Origin: Streptomyces sp. CB00455 | Lineage (GTDB): Bacteria; Actinomycetota; Actinomycetes; Streptomycetales; Streptomycetaceae | DNA length: 64,000 nt | NCBI RefSeq assembly: GCF_001905445.1 | Contig: NZ_LIVQ01000009.1 | Coordinates: 229,512-293,511 of the forward strand | Direction of reading: 5' to 3' | Part shown: positions 35,756 through 44,722 of the stretch, piece by piece | Numbering within the stretch: position 1 is the stretch's first letter | Layout of the letters: the number at the start of each line of letters is the position of its first letter | Program-made: the position numbers and the translations under genes | The notes under the pieces: generated by a model | The model's database searches: none | Told to the model about the DNA's origin: nothing | The model's input: the letters and a program-made list of their open reading frames with translations, nothing else

Positions 35756-36796
35756 ATGAGACGCAGAGCCCAGGCACCTCCTTCGCCCCTCCCCCAGCGC
35801 TCCGGAATCGACCCGGTCCGCTTGCGCCTGCCCCCGGATCCGCGGGGCGCCTGGCCCGACCTCGGCAGCTACCTCGACGCCCACTACGCCGGCGGCCCGG
35901 GCGCGGAGGCCATCGGCGCCCTGCTGCGGGCCGGCCGGGTGCTGGGCCCCGGCGGCCGTGTCCTGCGCGCCGGGGACCCGTACGAGCCGGGCGCCTTCCT
36001 GTGGTTCCACCGCGACCTTCCCGCGGAGCCGCCGGTGCCCTTCGCGCTCCGCGTCGTCCACCGCGACGCGCACCTGCTGGTCGTGGACAAGCCGCACTTC
36101 CTGGCGACGACTCCGCGCGGCAGCCACGTCACCCAGACCGCCCTCGCCCGGCTGCGCGCCGAGCTGGACCTGCCCGACCTGAGCCCGGCGCACCGGCTGG
36201 ACCGGCTGACCGCAGGGCTGGTGATGTTCAGCATCCGGCCCGGGGACCGCGGGGCGTACCAGCTCCTCTTCCAGCAGCGGCGGGTCCACAAGGAGTACGA
36301 GGCCCTCGCGCCCCACGATCCCCGGATCAGCCTTCCGCGCACCGTTCGCAGCCGCATCGAGAAGACCCGCGGGGTCATCGCGGCGACGGAGGTGCCCGGC
36401 GGCGAGCCCAATGCGCAGACCGTCGTAGAGCTGACCGGGACGCGGGGCCGACTGGGCCGCTACCGGCTGACGCCGCACACCGGCCGCACCCACCAGCTGA
36501 GGGTGCACATGAACGCCCTGGGGCTGCCGATCCTCGGCGATCCGGTGTACCCGCGGGTGACCGATCCCGATCCGCAGGACTACCGGCGCCCCCTCCAACT
36601 GCTGTCCCGGGTGCTGGAGTTCACCGATCCGGTCACGGGGGCCGCCCACCGCTTCGAGAGCGGCCGCACCCTCCAGGCCTGGCACGACCGCGCCGGCTGG
36701 GAAGCCGGCACCCCGGACACCACGGCCCCGGCACCCGGCGGCGACCCGGCAGCGGCCCGAGGGCAGGAAGGGCACGGTCAGCCCCACAGGCCCTAG
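35756..36796 (+). CDS. RluA-family RNA pseudouridine synthase
   Basis: 346-aa enzyme that isomerises uridine to pseudouridine in rRNA or tRNA. An S4-like N-terminal portion (LGSYLDAHYAGG ... LLRAGRVLG) precedes the catalytic domain with VVHRDAHLLVVDKPHFL and the aspartate-bearing SPAHRLDRLTAGLVMFS near residue 148, then TGRTHQLRVHMNALGLPILGD. It begins 19 bp after the serine hydrolase stop and is convergent with a TetR gene. The target uridine cannot be named. Confidence 0.92.
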   Translation: MRRRAQAPPSPLPQRSGIDPVRLRLPPDPRGAWPDLGSYLDAHYAGGPGAEAIGALLRAGRVLGPGGRVLRAGDPYEPGAFLWFHRDLPAEPPVPFALRVVHRDAHLLVVDKPHFLATTPRGSHVTQTALARLRAELDLPDLSPAHRLDRLTAGLVMFSIRPGDRGAYQLLFQQRRVHKEYEALAPHDPRISLPRTVRSRIEKTRGVIAATEVPGGEPNAQTVVELTGTRGRLGRYRLTPHTGRTHQLRVHMNALGLPILGDPVYPRVTDPDPQDYRRPLQLLSRVLEFTDPVTGAAHRFESGRTLQAWHDRAGWEAGTPDTTAPAPGGDPAAARGQEGHGQPHRP

Positions 36797-36847
36797 CCAC
36801 ACGAGGGGCACCGGAGGCAGGAGAGACGCCAGACGCGCGGGACGCGC

Positions 36848-37531
36848 CTAGGAGGCGCTACCGGCCACCGGCTCCCGGCAGGCCGCCTCGACGCCGGCGA
36901 TCCGCAGCGCCGCATCGGCCGTGGCCTCGGCGAAGACGGCCACCGGCCGCGCGGGAGCGGACCGGTGGATCAGCATGACGCCTTCGATCAGCCCGAAGAC
37001 CAGGTCGTTGCGGATCGCGAGGCCGGCCCGGTCACCGGCCGGCCGGGCGTCCGCACGGGCCGCGCCCAGCAACATCCCGTAGACGCCCTTCAGTTCGCCC
37101 CGCATCCGGCGGAACTGCGCGAACCGCCCGCCCCGCACCTCGGGCAGCAGGTAGAGCGCCCCGAGGTCGTACGGGCCCCCGCACAGCAGCAGTACGTCAG
37201 AGCGGCACAGCTCCCACAGCCGCCGCGCGGCGGGCCGCCCGGAATCGGCGAGCAACTGCCGGCCCAGCACCAGCGACGGCGCCACCGTGGACTCCAGCAG
37301 CTCGGCGAGGAGTTCCTCCTTGCCGCCGAAGTAGTGGTACATCGTTGCCTGGCGCATTCCCGCCCGCTCCGCGACTGCCCGCGTGGTGGTCGCCGCGTAT
37401 CCCCGGGCGGTGAACAACTCGGCCGCCGCGCAGAGGAGTTCCTCGCGCGGCGGCCGGCCGCTCTGCGGTCTCAGCCGGTCGGCGCGTGGCCGGCCGACCC
37501 GTCTCGGCCCTTCGTCCGCTCCCGCACTCAT
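36848..37531 (-). CDS. TetR-family transcriptional regulator
   Basis: 227-aa repressor-type protein. The helix-turn-helix at about residues 30-75 reads ELFTARGYAATTTRAVAERA followed by GMRQATMYHYFGGKEEL. The C-terminal helical domain is divergent and carries LWELCRSDVLLLCGGPYDLGALYLLPE. It lies between RluA (convergent) and the helicase (same strand, upstream); no divergent target gene is present, so its regulon is unknown. Confidence 0.92.
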   Translation of the reverse strand: MSAGADEGPRRVGRPRADRLRPQSGRPPREELLCAAAELFTARGYAATTTRAVAERAGMRQATMYHYFGGKEELLAELLESTVAPSLVLGRQLLADSGRPAARRLWELCRSDVLLLCGGPYDLGALYLLPEVRGGRFAQFRRMRGELKGVYGMLLGAARADARPAGDRAGLAIRNDLVFGLIEGVMLIHRSAPARPVAVFAEATADAALRIAGVEAACREPVAGSAS

Positions 37532-37621
37532 GGCTCGATCGTCGCACAGGGCACGGCGATTCGATCATGGCTGGAGATCAGATCGAGCCGGGCCCGTTCT
37601 CGGAGGAACCCCCAAACGCGC

Positions 37622-40462
37622 CTAGCCGACCGAGCTGTAGGCCACTACACCCCGCAACAGCGCGTCGACGGCCTTGCGGGCATTGCGGGCCACCGTGCTG
37701 CCGCTGTCCCCCGAGGACGCGGGAGCCGCCGCCGCGACCTGCCCCAGCACGTCGATGACCTGCTTGCACCAGCGCACGAAGTCGCCGGCCGGCATCTCGG
37801 CCTCGCGCAGCACCTCGTCCAGGCTCTTGTCGCTGGCCCACTGGTACGCCGCCCATGCGAAGCCGAGGTCCGGCTCGCGCTGGCCCACGCCCTCCGCCTG
37901 GTTGATGCGGTGTTCCTCCTCCAGGGCATCGAGCCGGCCCCAGATGCGGACCATCTCGCCGAGCGCCGCCTTCGCCGCGCCGCCCGGCACCTTCGGCGCG
38001 ACCGCGTCGTCGGACTGCCGCGCCTCGAAGACCAGCGCCGAGACGCAGGCGGCCAGTTCGGCCGGGCTCAGGCCCTCCCAGATGCCCGCGCGCAGGCACT
38101 CGGAGGCGAGCAGGTCCAGCTCGCCGTAGAGCCGGGCGAGCCGCCTGCCGTGCACGGTGACCTCGTCCTCGCGCAGGTAGTCCAGCTCCGTCAGGAGCGC
38201 GTGGATCCGGTCGAAGGTGCGGGCGATGGTGTTCGTCCGGCCCTCGATGCGCCGCTCCAGCTGCTGGGTGTCCCGCTTGAGCCGGTGGTAGCGCTCCGCC
38301 CAGCGGGCGTGGTCCTCGCGCTCGTCGCAGCCGTGGCACGGGTGCGCCCGCAACTCGGCCCGCAGCCGGGCGATCTCGCGGTCGTCGGCCGCGGCCGCCC
38401 GGCCGCGGCCCCGCCGCTCCGGCGCGATGTGCCCGGCCTTGGTCCGCAGCTGGGAGGCGAGGTCGCGACGGGACTGCGGTGAGCGGGCGTTGAAGGTCTT
38501 GGGGATGCGCATCCGGTCGATGGCCTCCACCGGAACCGGGAAGTCGATCGCGGCGAGCCGCTTGACCTGCCGCTCGGCGGTGAGCACCAGCGGGCGCGGG
38601 CCCTCGGCGTACTCGTACCCCCGGTGCCCGTTGACCCGCCCGGCCGGCACGCCCGGATCCAGGACCAGCGCGAGCCCGGCGAACTTGCCCGTCGGCACGT
38701 GGATGATGTCGCCCGGCTTGAGCTTCTCCAGCGAACCGACGGCCTGCACCCGGCGCTGGGCCGCGCCCTGCTTGGCCAGCTCCGTCTCCCGGTCCTTGAG
38801 GTCGCGGCGCAGCTGCGCGTACTCCTCGAAGTTCCCCAGGTGACAGGTCATGCCCTCCTGGTAGCCCTCCAGGCCCTCTTCGTTGCGCTGCACCTGCCGG
38901 GAGATCCCGACGACGGACCGGTCGGCCTGGAACTGCGCGAAGGAGGTCTCCAGCAGCTCGCGCGAGCGGTGCCGCCCGAACTGGCTGACCAGGTTCACGG
39001 CCATGTTGTACGACGGCTTGAAGCTGGAGCGCAGCGGATACGTACGGGTACCCGCCAGCCCGGCGAGCGCCACCGGGTCCATGCCCCGCTGCCACAGCAC
39101 CACGGCGTGGCCCTCGACGTCGATGCCGCGCCGGCCGGCCCGGCCGGTCAGCTGGGTGTACTCACCGGGGGTGATGTCGGCGTGCTGTTCGCCGTTCCAC
39201 TTGACCAGCTTCTCCAGGATCACCGTGCGGGCGGGCATGTTGATGCCCAGCGCCAGGGTCTCGGTGGCGAAGACGGCCTTGACCAGGCCCCGTACGAAGA
39301 GCTCCTCCACGACCTCCTTGAAGGTGGGCAGCATGCCCGCGTGGTGCGCGGCGATGCCCCGCTCCAGGCCTTCGAGCCACTCGTAGTAGCCCAGGACGTG
39401 CAGGTCATCGGTGGGGATGGAGGCGGTGCGCGTCTCGACGATCTCGCGGACCTTCAGCCGCGCGGATTCGTCGTTGAGCCGCAGGCCCGCGTACAGGCAC
39501 TGCTGCACGGCGGCCTCGCAGCCGGCCCGGCTGAAGATGAAGTTGATGGCGGGCAGCAGGCCGTCCCCGTCGAGGCGGGCGATGACCTCGGGGCGGGAGG
39601 GCGTCCAGATCCGGCCCCGGGAGCGGCGCTCGCGCTCGCGGTCCGCCTCGCGGACCATCTTGCCGCGCCGGCGGTCCTTGGGACTGTAGGTGCGGCTGTT
39701 CTCCTCGCGGGCCATGCGCAGCAGGTCGGGATTGACCTCCCGGCGGGCGGAGCCGCGGCCTCCGTGGTCCGACTCCTCCTCGAAGAGGTCGTAGATCCGG
39801 CGGCCTGCCATGACGTGCTGCCACAGCGGTACGGGCCGCTCCTCCGAGACGATCACCTCGGTGTCGCCGCGCACGGTGTCCAGCCAGTCGCCGAACTCCT
39901 CCGCGTTGGACACGGTGGCCGACAGCGACACCAGGGTCACCGATTCGGGCAGGTGGATGATCACCTCTTCCCAGACGGCTCCGCGGAACCGGTCGGAGAG
40001 GTAGTGCACCTCGTCCATCACGACGTAGCCGAGGCCGCGCAGCGACTGCGAGCCCGCGTACAGCATGTTGCGGAGCACCTCGGTGGTCATCACGACCACC
40101 GGCGCCTCGGAGTTGACGCTGTTGTCGCCGGTGAGCAGGCCCACCTTGTCGGCGCCGTAGCGCCTGGCGAGGTCGGCGTACTTCTGGTTCGACAGGGCCT
40201 TGATGGGCGTCGTGTAGAAGCACTTGCGGCCCTGCTGGAGGGCCAGGTGCACGGCGAACTCGCCGACGATCGTCTTGCCCGAGCCGGTCGGCGCGGCCAC
40301 CAGGACGCCCTTGCCGGCCTCCAGCGCCTTGCAGGCTTCGACCTGGTAGGGGTCCAGATCGAATTCGTACATGTCCCGGAAGGGGTGCAGCGCGGTGGCC
40401 TCTTCGGCGGCGCGGATCCGGGCAGCGGCGTACCGCTCGGCGGGTGAGAGTTCTTCGGTCAT
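37622..40462 (-). CDS. Ski2/HelY-type DEAD/DEAH-box RNA helicase
   Basis: 946-aa superfamily 2 helicase. Motif I is APTGSGKT near residue 60, motif II MDEVHYL, motif III SLSATVSN, and the second RecA domain carries motif V ETLALGINMPARTV and motif VI QLTGRAGRRGID. Charged linkers (RDRRRGKMVREADRERERR), a beta-rich insertion and a C-terminal helical Ski2/DSHCT domain follow, including CHGCDERE, a cysteine/histidine pair. The family unwinds structured RNA. ATG 40462 is chosen; the frame is open to 40495. It lies just downstream of tatC on the same strand. Confidence 0.94.
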   Translation of the reverse strand: MTEELSPAERYAAARIRAAEEATALHPFRDMYEFDLDPYQVEACKALEAGKGVLVAAPTGSGKTIVGEFAVHLALQQGRKCFYTTPIKALSNQKYADLARRYGADKVGLLTGDNSVNSEAPVVVMTTEVLRNMLYAGSQSLRGLGYVVMDEVHYLSDRFRGAVWEEVIIHLPESVTLVSLSATVSNAEEFGDWLDTVRGDTEVIVSEERPVPLWQHVMAGRRIYDLFEEESDHGGRGSARREVNPDLLRMAREENSRTYSPKDRRRGKMVREADRERERRSRGRIWTPSRPEVIARLDGDGLLPAINFIFSRAGCEAAVQQCLYAGLRLNDESARLKVREIVETRTASIPTDDLHVLGYYEWLEGLERGIAAHHAGMLPTFKEVVEELFVRGLVKAVFATETLALGINMPARTVILEKLVKWNGEQHADITPGEYTQLTGRAGRRGIDVEGHAVVLWQRGMDPVALAGLAGTRTYPLRSSFKPSYNMAVNLVSQFGRHRSRELLETSFAQFQADRSVVGISRQVQRNEEGLEGYQEGMTCHLGNFEEYAQLRRDLKDRETELAKQGAAQRRVQAVGSLEKLKPGDIIHVPTGKFAGLALVLDPGVPAGRVNGHRGYEYAEGPRPLVLTAERQVKRLAAIDFPVPVEAIDRMRIPKTFNARSPQSRRDLASQLRTKAGHIAPERRGRGRAAAADDREIARLRAELRAHPCHGCDEREDHARWAERYHRLKRDTQQLERRIEGRTNTIARTFDRIHALLTELDYLREDEVTVHGRRLARLYGELDLLASECLRAGIWEGLSPAELAACVSALVFEARQSDDAVAPKVPGGAAKAALGEMVRIWGRLDALEEEHRINQAEGVGQREPDLGFAWAAYQWASDKSLDEVLREAEMPAGDFVRWCKQVIDVLGQVAAAAPASSGDSGSTVARNARKAVDALLRGVVAYSSVG

Positions 40463-40591
40463 CTTGCTGTCGAGCCTACCCGTCGCCCCTGACAACAGTC
40501 GCGATCATTTAGGGGGGAGGGCCCGTACCGCCCCGGGCAGGCGGGGGCGGCGCCCGGACGGTCCCGGACGGCGCCTCCCGGCGGCCGCCCG

Positions 40592-41557
40592 TCAGGTCGC
40601 GTCGTCGTACCCGTCGAGCCGCTCGCCCACGCCGTCGGTGCGGCCCGGCAGGGCCGCCGGGGCGGGGACCGGTTCCAGGGCGCCGATCGGGGCGGGGGTC
40701 AGGTCCAGCTCGGAGGCTTCGTCGTCGTCCAGGCCCGCGTCGGGGTTGCCGCGCGCCCGCCTGCGGTCGTTGACCAGGCAGATGCCGAGCGCGACGAAGT
40801 ACAGGGCCACGATAGGGGCGGCCAGCGACAGCATGGTGAGGGGGTCGCCCGTGGGGGTCGCGAAGGCGGCGAAGACCGTGATGCCCAGGACCATGGCGCG
40901 CCACCAGCTCGCCAGCCGCTTCGCGGTGAGCACACCGGTCACGTTCAGCAGGATCAGCAGCAGCGGCAGCTCGAAGGCCAGGCCGAAGACGACGACCATC
41001 CGCGTGACCAGGTCGAGGTAGTCGTCGACCGGCAGCAGGTTGCGCGCGTTCTCGGGGGTGAAGTCGAGCAGGATGACGGCGGTCTGCGGAAGGATCTTGT
41101 ACGCGAGGACCGCACCGGCGCCGAAGAGGGGGGCGCCGACCGCGACGAAGCTGACCGCGTACTTCTTCTCGTGGCTGTGCAGGCCGGGGGCGGTGAAGGC
41201 CCACAGCTGGTAGAGCCACACCGGCGCGGAGAGGACCACGCCCGCGGTGAGGGAGACCTTCAGGGCGATCGAGAAGGGCGCGATCAGACCGTTCACGGTC
41301 ATGTCGGCGCAGGGGCGACCGTTGCGCTGGGAGACCACCCCGTCGGTGCAGCCGACGGAGTCCAGCATCGGCTTCAGCATGAAGTCGATGAGGTCCTTGT
41401 AGAAGAAGGCCGCCACGGCGGTGATCACGAGGATCGCCAGGACCGACTTCAGCAGACGGTTTCGCAGCTCACGCAGGTGCTCGACGAGAGGCATGCGCCC
41501 TTCGGCGTCCTTGGCCTGTCGTCCTTGCTTCCCCTGCTTGCGGGCAGACTTGAGCAA
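40592..41557 (-). CDS. tatC: Sec-independent protein translocase TatC
   Basis: 321-aa polytopic protein with six transmembrane helices. The signature regions are MPLVEHLRELRNRLL before helix 1, the first periplasmic loop with PFSIALKVSLTAGVVLSAPVWLYQLWAF, and FGLAFELPLLLILL. It recognises twin-arginine signal peptides with TatB/TatA. The Asp/Pro-rich C-terminal extension is typical of Streptomyces. A TTG start at 41557 is used, with AAGGGA upstream. It follows tatA; the Tat-signalled hydrolase at 3405-4661 is one likely client. Confidence 0.97.
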   Translation of the reverse strand: MLKSARKQGKQGRQAKDAEGRMPLVEHLRELRNRLLKSVLAILVITAVAAFFYKDLIDFMLKPMLDSVGCTDGVVSQRNGRPCADMTVNGLIAPFSIALKVSLTAGVVLSAPVWLYQLWAFTAPGLHSHEKKYAVSFVAVGAPLFGAGAVLAYKILPQTAVILLDFTPENARNLLPVDDYLDLVTRMVVVFGLAFELPLLLILLNVTGVLTAKRLASWWRAMVLGITVFAAFATPTGDPLTMLSLAAPIVALYFVALGICLVNDRRRARGNPDAGLDDDEASELDLTPAPIGALEPVPAPAALPGRTDGVGERLDGYDDAT

Positions 41558-41604
41558 CCCACGTCCCTTGTCTCGTTGCAGATGACTGACGCGTCCGGCT
41601 GGTG

Positions 41605-41892
41605 TCAGCCCTGGGTGGTGCGGTTCGGCTCGCTGACGGGCCGGGAACTGGTGACGTCGCCGGGCGCGGCCTGGATGGTGCGCGGGGCGACGGGCTGCTG
41701 CGGGGCCTGGTCCGCGACCGGGGCCGCGTCCTCTGCTTCGCCGTCCTTCTTCATGGCCTTCGCCTCGCTCTTGAGGATGCGGGCCGACTTGCCGAGCGAG
41801 CGCGCCATCTCGGGGAGCTTCTTGGCGCCGAACAGCAGGACGATGACAGCGATGATCAGAAGGATCTCGAGGGGCTTCAGATTGCCGATCAT
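41605..41892 (-). CDS. tatA: Sec-independent protein translocase TatA
   Basis: 95-aa protein with one N-terminal transmembrane helix (LKPLEILLIIAVIVLLFGAKKLPEM), the conserved FGAKKLPE hinge, an amphipathic helix rich in Lys/Ser, and a Pro/Gln tail. It forms the Tat pore with TatC. GAAGGAAG lies seven bases before the ATG. A 16-bp palindrome is upstream at 41980-41995. First gene of tatA-tatC. Confidence 0.97.
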   Translation of the reverse strand: MIGNLKPLEILLIIAVIVLLFGAKKLPEMARSLGKSARILKSEAKAMKKDGEAEDAAPVADQAPQQPVAPRTIQAAPGDVTSSRPVSEPNRTTQG

Positions 41893-41979
41893 GTGTGTCT
41901 TCCTTCTCACCGAAACGGCTGGTTGTGGTGGCCCTGGTCGGTCCGGACCCATATCCGGTAACCGCTCAGGCAAGGATCG

Positions 41980-41995
41980 TAACCCCCGGGGGTTA
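41980..41995. promoter_or_regulatory. 16-bp perfect palindrome upstream of tatA
   Basis: TAACCCCCGGGGGTTA is self-complementary and lies about 90 bp upstream of the tatA start. A possible -10 TACGAT on the minus strand overlaps its edge. It could be an operator for a dimeric regulator, or the terminator of the small gene upstream. Confidence 0.5.
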
Positions 41996-42075
41996 ACGCC
42001 CGGCAATCCCCCGGGGTACCCCCGCTTGCGCGCGGGCCGGTCGCCGACGCCCCCGTCACCCGTGTTCGTCCTGCT

Positions 42076-42276
42076 TCACGGTCGTGCGGCGCGACCCGCC
42101 CGGGCCAGATCGGCCGCGGCCCGCTCCAGATCCTCCGACGCGTCGGCGATCCGCCCGCTGGCCCGTGCGACCTGCGCGGAAAGCCTGCGGACCGCCACGA
42201 AGACACGGACCGCGGGCACGGCGAGGACGACGAGCCCGAGGAAGCCGAGGGCAATTGCGAACATGGGCCACAGCAT
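42076..42276 (-). CDS. Small single-pass membrane protein
   Basis: 66-aa protein: an N-terminal transmembrane helix (MLWPMFAIALGFLGLVVLAV) and a basic, helical cytosolic tail with heptad-like spacing (LSAQVARASGRIADASEDLE). No known function; it recurs between tatA and pafC in Streptomyces as far as remembered. TAGGCT ends six bases before the ATG, so the gene is probably leaderless, as often seen in actinobacteria. Confidence 0.75.
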   Translation of the reverse strand: MLWPMFAIALGFLGLVVLAVPAVRVFVAVRRLSAQVARASGRIADASEDLERAAADLARAGRAARP

Positions 42277-42282
42277 GGGACG

Positions 42283-42288
42283 AGCCTA
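42283..42288 (-). promoter_or_regulatory. -10 element giving a leaderless transcript
   Basis: TAGGCT on the minus strand ends six bases upstream of the ATG at 42276, so transcription should start at the start codon. No Shine-Dalgarno is present. Confidence 0.5.
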
Positions 42289-42302
42289 GGCCACCGCCGC
42301 CC

Positions 42303-42530
42303 TCACACGCTGCGCAGGGTGCGCACCCCGCCGCCCGTCAGGAGTTCCACAATCCGCTCACCTGCGGGTTTACGGACCGCAGCGCCGCATTCGGGACAGG
42401 TGAAGGAGTAGAAGGTGGTCCGCCGGCTGCCGCCGATGGCCAGCCGCAAGGCGCCCGCTTCCAGCTCGAAGCGGGCGCGGCAGTCGGGACAGGCCGCCTT
42501 GAACGCGACGGCTCCGGACGTAGGCGACAT
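42303..42530 (-). CDS. Small zinc-ribbon protein
   Basis: 75-aa protein with two CxxC knuckles: CPDCRARFELEAG near residue 14 and CPECGAAVRKPAG near residue 45, forming a zinc ribbon. It lies 15 bp downstream of pafC in the same orientation and is probably in the pafB-pafC transcript. Function unknown. Confidence 0.8.
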   Translation of the reverse strand: MSPTSGAVAFKAACPDCRARFELEAGALRLAIGGSRRTTFYSFTCPECGAAVRKPAGERIVELLTGGGVRTLRSV

Positions 42531-42545
42531 CGGCCGCTGCTCCCC

Positions 42546-43514
42546 TCAGACCTGTTCCCCGTACCCCGCGAGTGCTTCTCGAGCCGCCTTCCGCGCGCTC
42601 TCCGCCAGCTCTGCGGGGGCCACGATCCGTCCCTCCCGGCCGAGCCGCAGCGCGAGCCGGCGCAGCGAGGCCGGGTCCGGGCTGCGCAGCGTGATCCGCA
42701 GGCCCCCCTCGGCCAGTTCCTCGGCGCTGTCGTGGGGGTAGTACTCGGCGACCCAGCGCCCGCCCGGGCCCACCTCGACCACGACCTCGGGGTCCTCCGC
42801 GGCGGGCTGGACCAGGCCCTCGGACAGGTCGCGCGGCTCGATGGCGGGCGGCTCGGCCCGCTCGTCCAGGAGCCGGATCTCCGCGACCCGGTCGAGGCGG
42901 AAGGTGCGCCGGGCCTCGGAGAGGTGGCACCACCCCTCCATGTAGGTGTGCCCGACCGCGAAGAGCCGGATCGGGTCGACCTTGCGCTCGGTGAGCTCGT
43001 CGCGCGCGGGCGAGTAGTAGCGCAGCCACAGCCGGCGGCGCTCCGCGATGGCCCGGTCCACGTCGGCGAAGACCCCGCCCTCGGACTCGAAGGTCACCGA
43101 CAGCCGGGAGCTGGCCCCGGCGGCCTCGCCGGCCGCCGCCTCCAGCTTGGCGGTGGCCCGCAGGAGCGCGTCGCGGTCGCTCTCGCGCAGCCCGGGCAGC
43201 GTCGCGACCGCGCGGGCGGCGACCAGCAGCGCGGTCGCCTCGTCGGCGGCCAGGCGCAGCGGCTCGGCGGTGGACTCCCCCGAGGCGTCGGGGTTGCGCC
43301 ACCAGATGCGCTCCCCGTCGGTGTCGATGTCGAGCAGGTCCCCGCCCCGGAAGCTGGTCCCGCACATGGGGAGCACGTCGAGGTCCGAGATCAGCTCGTC
43401 CTCGGTGATCCCGAAGGCGCGGGCGACGTCGGCGACGTGCGCGCCGGGGCGCTCGCGCAGGTAGGTCACCAGGGACAGCATCCGGCGGGTCTGGTCGATG
43501 GCGTTGGCAGCCAT
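42546..43514 (-). CDS. pafC: PafC, WYL-domain regulator
   Basis: 322-aa protein with a helix-turn-helix at residues 5-60 (VADVARAFGITEDELISDLD) and a WYL domain (YYSPARDELTERKVDPIRLF) followed by the WCX extension. In mycobacteria PafB and PafC form a heterodimer that activates DNA-damage genes. It follows pafB by 68 bp. The frame is open across pafB, but the ATG at 43514 gives the conserved N-terminus. Confidence 0.93.
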   Translation of the reverse strand: MAANAIDQTRRMLSLVTYLRERPGAHVADVARAFGITEDELISDLDVLPMCGTSFRGGDLLDIDTDGERIWWRNPDASGESTAEPLRLAADEATALLVAARAVATLPGLRESDRDALLRATAKLEAAAGEAAGASSRLSVTFESEGGVFADVDRAIAERRRLWLRYYSPARDELTERKVDPIRLFAVGHTYMEGWCHLSEARRTFRLDRVAEIRLLDERAEPPAIEPRDLSEGLVQPAAEDPEVVVEVGPGGRWVAEYYPHDSAEELAEGGLRITLRSPDPASLRRLALRLGREGRIVAPAELAESARKAAREALAGYGEQV

Positions 43515-43582
43515 GCTGGTACGTCTCCCCCTCAGGGCGTGCGGTTCGGTTCGTGCGGCCCGCGGTTCGCGCGGGGCCCCTC

Positions 43583-44539
43583 TCAGCCCTTGGCCACGGC
43601 GCGCAGCCGGTCCACGACGTCCGAGCGCAGGTCGGCCGGCCCCACCACCACGACGTCCGGGCCGAACTCCACCAGCCAGGCGTCCAGTCCGTGCCCGTAC
43701 GGGATCTCCAGCTCGTCCCAGCCGTCCGCGCCCTCGCGCACGGAGGTGGCCTTGGCGCGCAGCGGGTAACCCGCCCCGGCGCGCAGCCGGATCAGCGCGG
43801 AGCGGTCGGCGCTCTCCCCGGCCCAGCTCTCCACGGTCTCCCGTACGGTGACCACGTCCGGCACCTCGGCCGTGTACCTGCCGGCGCGGGAGCGCACCTT
43901 GCCGGTGATCCGGGAGAGCCTGAAGACCCGCTCGGCGCCGCGGTCGCGGTCGAAGCCGGCCAGGTACCAGTGGCCGCGCCAGCACTCCAGGGCCCACGGC
44001 TCCACCTGCCGGGCCTCGGGCCGGGCGGCGGTGGACTTGCGGTAGTCGAAGACCACCGGCCGCCGGTCCCGGCAGGCCAGCATCAGCGGCTCGAAGGCCG
44101 CCTCGTGGACGGGGATGCGCGGTTCGATGGCGCTGTGCTGGCCCTCGTAGGGGTCCTCGGCCTCCGGCATGCCACCGGCGCGCAGCTTCTGCAGGGCGCC
44201 GCTCGCGGCTCCGGCGAGGCGGGCCTGCTGCCATACCTTGGCCGCCAGGCCCAGGGCGGCAGCCTCCTCGGCGTCCAGGGCGACGGGCGGCAGCCGGTTG
44301 CTGTCGCGGCGGGCCAGGTAGCCGGTCTCGCCCTCCAGGTTCTCCACCGTCTCGATGACCAGGCCGAGTTCGCGCAGGTCGTCCTTGTCCCGCTCGAACA
44401 TGCGGTTGAAGGACTCGTCGTTGCCGGCCTCCAGGTAGGCCTCGATGGAACCGCGCAGCTCGCGCTTGCTGAGCGGCCGGCGGGTCCCCAGCAGACACAG
44501 CGCCAGATTCATCAGCCGCTCGGCTTTGGCAATCGCCAT
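43583..44539 (-). CDS. pafB: PafB, WYL-domain regulator
   Basis: 318-aa partner of PafC. The N-terminal helix-turn-helix region begins MAIAKAERLMNLALCLLGTR, with SFNRMFERDKDDLRELG in the wing. The WYL core is VVFDYRKSTAARPEARQVEP followed by RGHWYLAGFDRDRG, then a WCX region ending near AKG. The PafBC complex is a transcriptional activator of DNA-repair genes in mycobacteria. The gene belongs to the Pup-proteasome locus here and is separated from the FKBP genes by a strong terminator. Confidence 0.94.
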   Translation of the reverse strand: MAIAKAERLMNLALCLLGTRRPLSKRELRGSIEAYLEAGNDESFNRMFERDKDDLRELGLVIETVENLEGETGYLARRDSNRLPPVALDAEEAAALGLAAKVWQQARLAGAASGALQKLRAGGMPEAEDPYEGQHSAIEPRIPVHEAAFEPLMLACRDRRPVVFDYRKSTAARPEARQVEPWALECWRGHWYLAGFDRDRGAERVFRLSRITGKVRSRAGRYTAEVPDVVTVRETVESWAGESADRSALIRLRAGAGYPLRAKATSVREGADGWDELEIPYGHGLDAWLVEFGPDVVVVGPADLRSDVVDRLRAVAKG

Positions 44540-44614
44540 CGACGCCGTTCCCCCGTCCTCGACACACCCTCGTGACCGCTGACCGTACCGCCCCGGCGCG
44601 CCCGGACAAAAGCG

Positions 44615-44644
44615 AGGGGCCCCCGCCAGTCGGCGGGGGCCCCT
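44615..44644 (-). terminator. Intrinsic terminator after the FKBP gene
   Basis: A perfect 13-bp stem: AGGGGCCCCCGCC (44615-44627), loop AGTC, GGCGGGGGCCCCT (44632-44644), followed on the minus strand by CGCTTTTG. It separates the FKBP transcript from pafB-pafC. Confidence 0.85.
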
Positions 44645-44653
44645 GCGCTGAGC

Positions 44654-44722
44654 GCGGACGTGCGGATCGGCCGATCGCGGACGTGCGGATCAGCCGATCG
44701 CGGACGTCCGGATCAGCCGACC
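44654..44722. repeat. 23-bp tandem repeat spanning the FKBP stop codon
   Basis: Units GCGGACGT(G/C)CGGATC(G/A)GCCGA start at 44654, 44677 and 44700, exact period 23. The last unit contains the final codons and the TGA of the FKBP gene, so the repeat seems to have grown out of the coding end into the spacer. Confidence 0.8.

Noticed and set aside
42546..44609. Apparent PafC-fusion of 687 codons
   Set aside because: The part upstream of 43514 is the shifted frame of pafB, which has its own complete protein and start codon.
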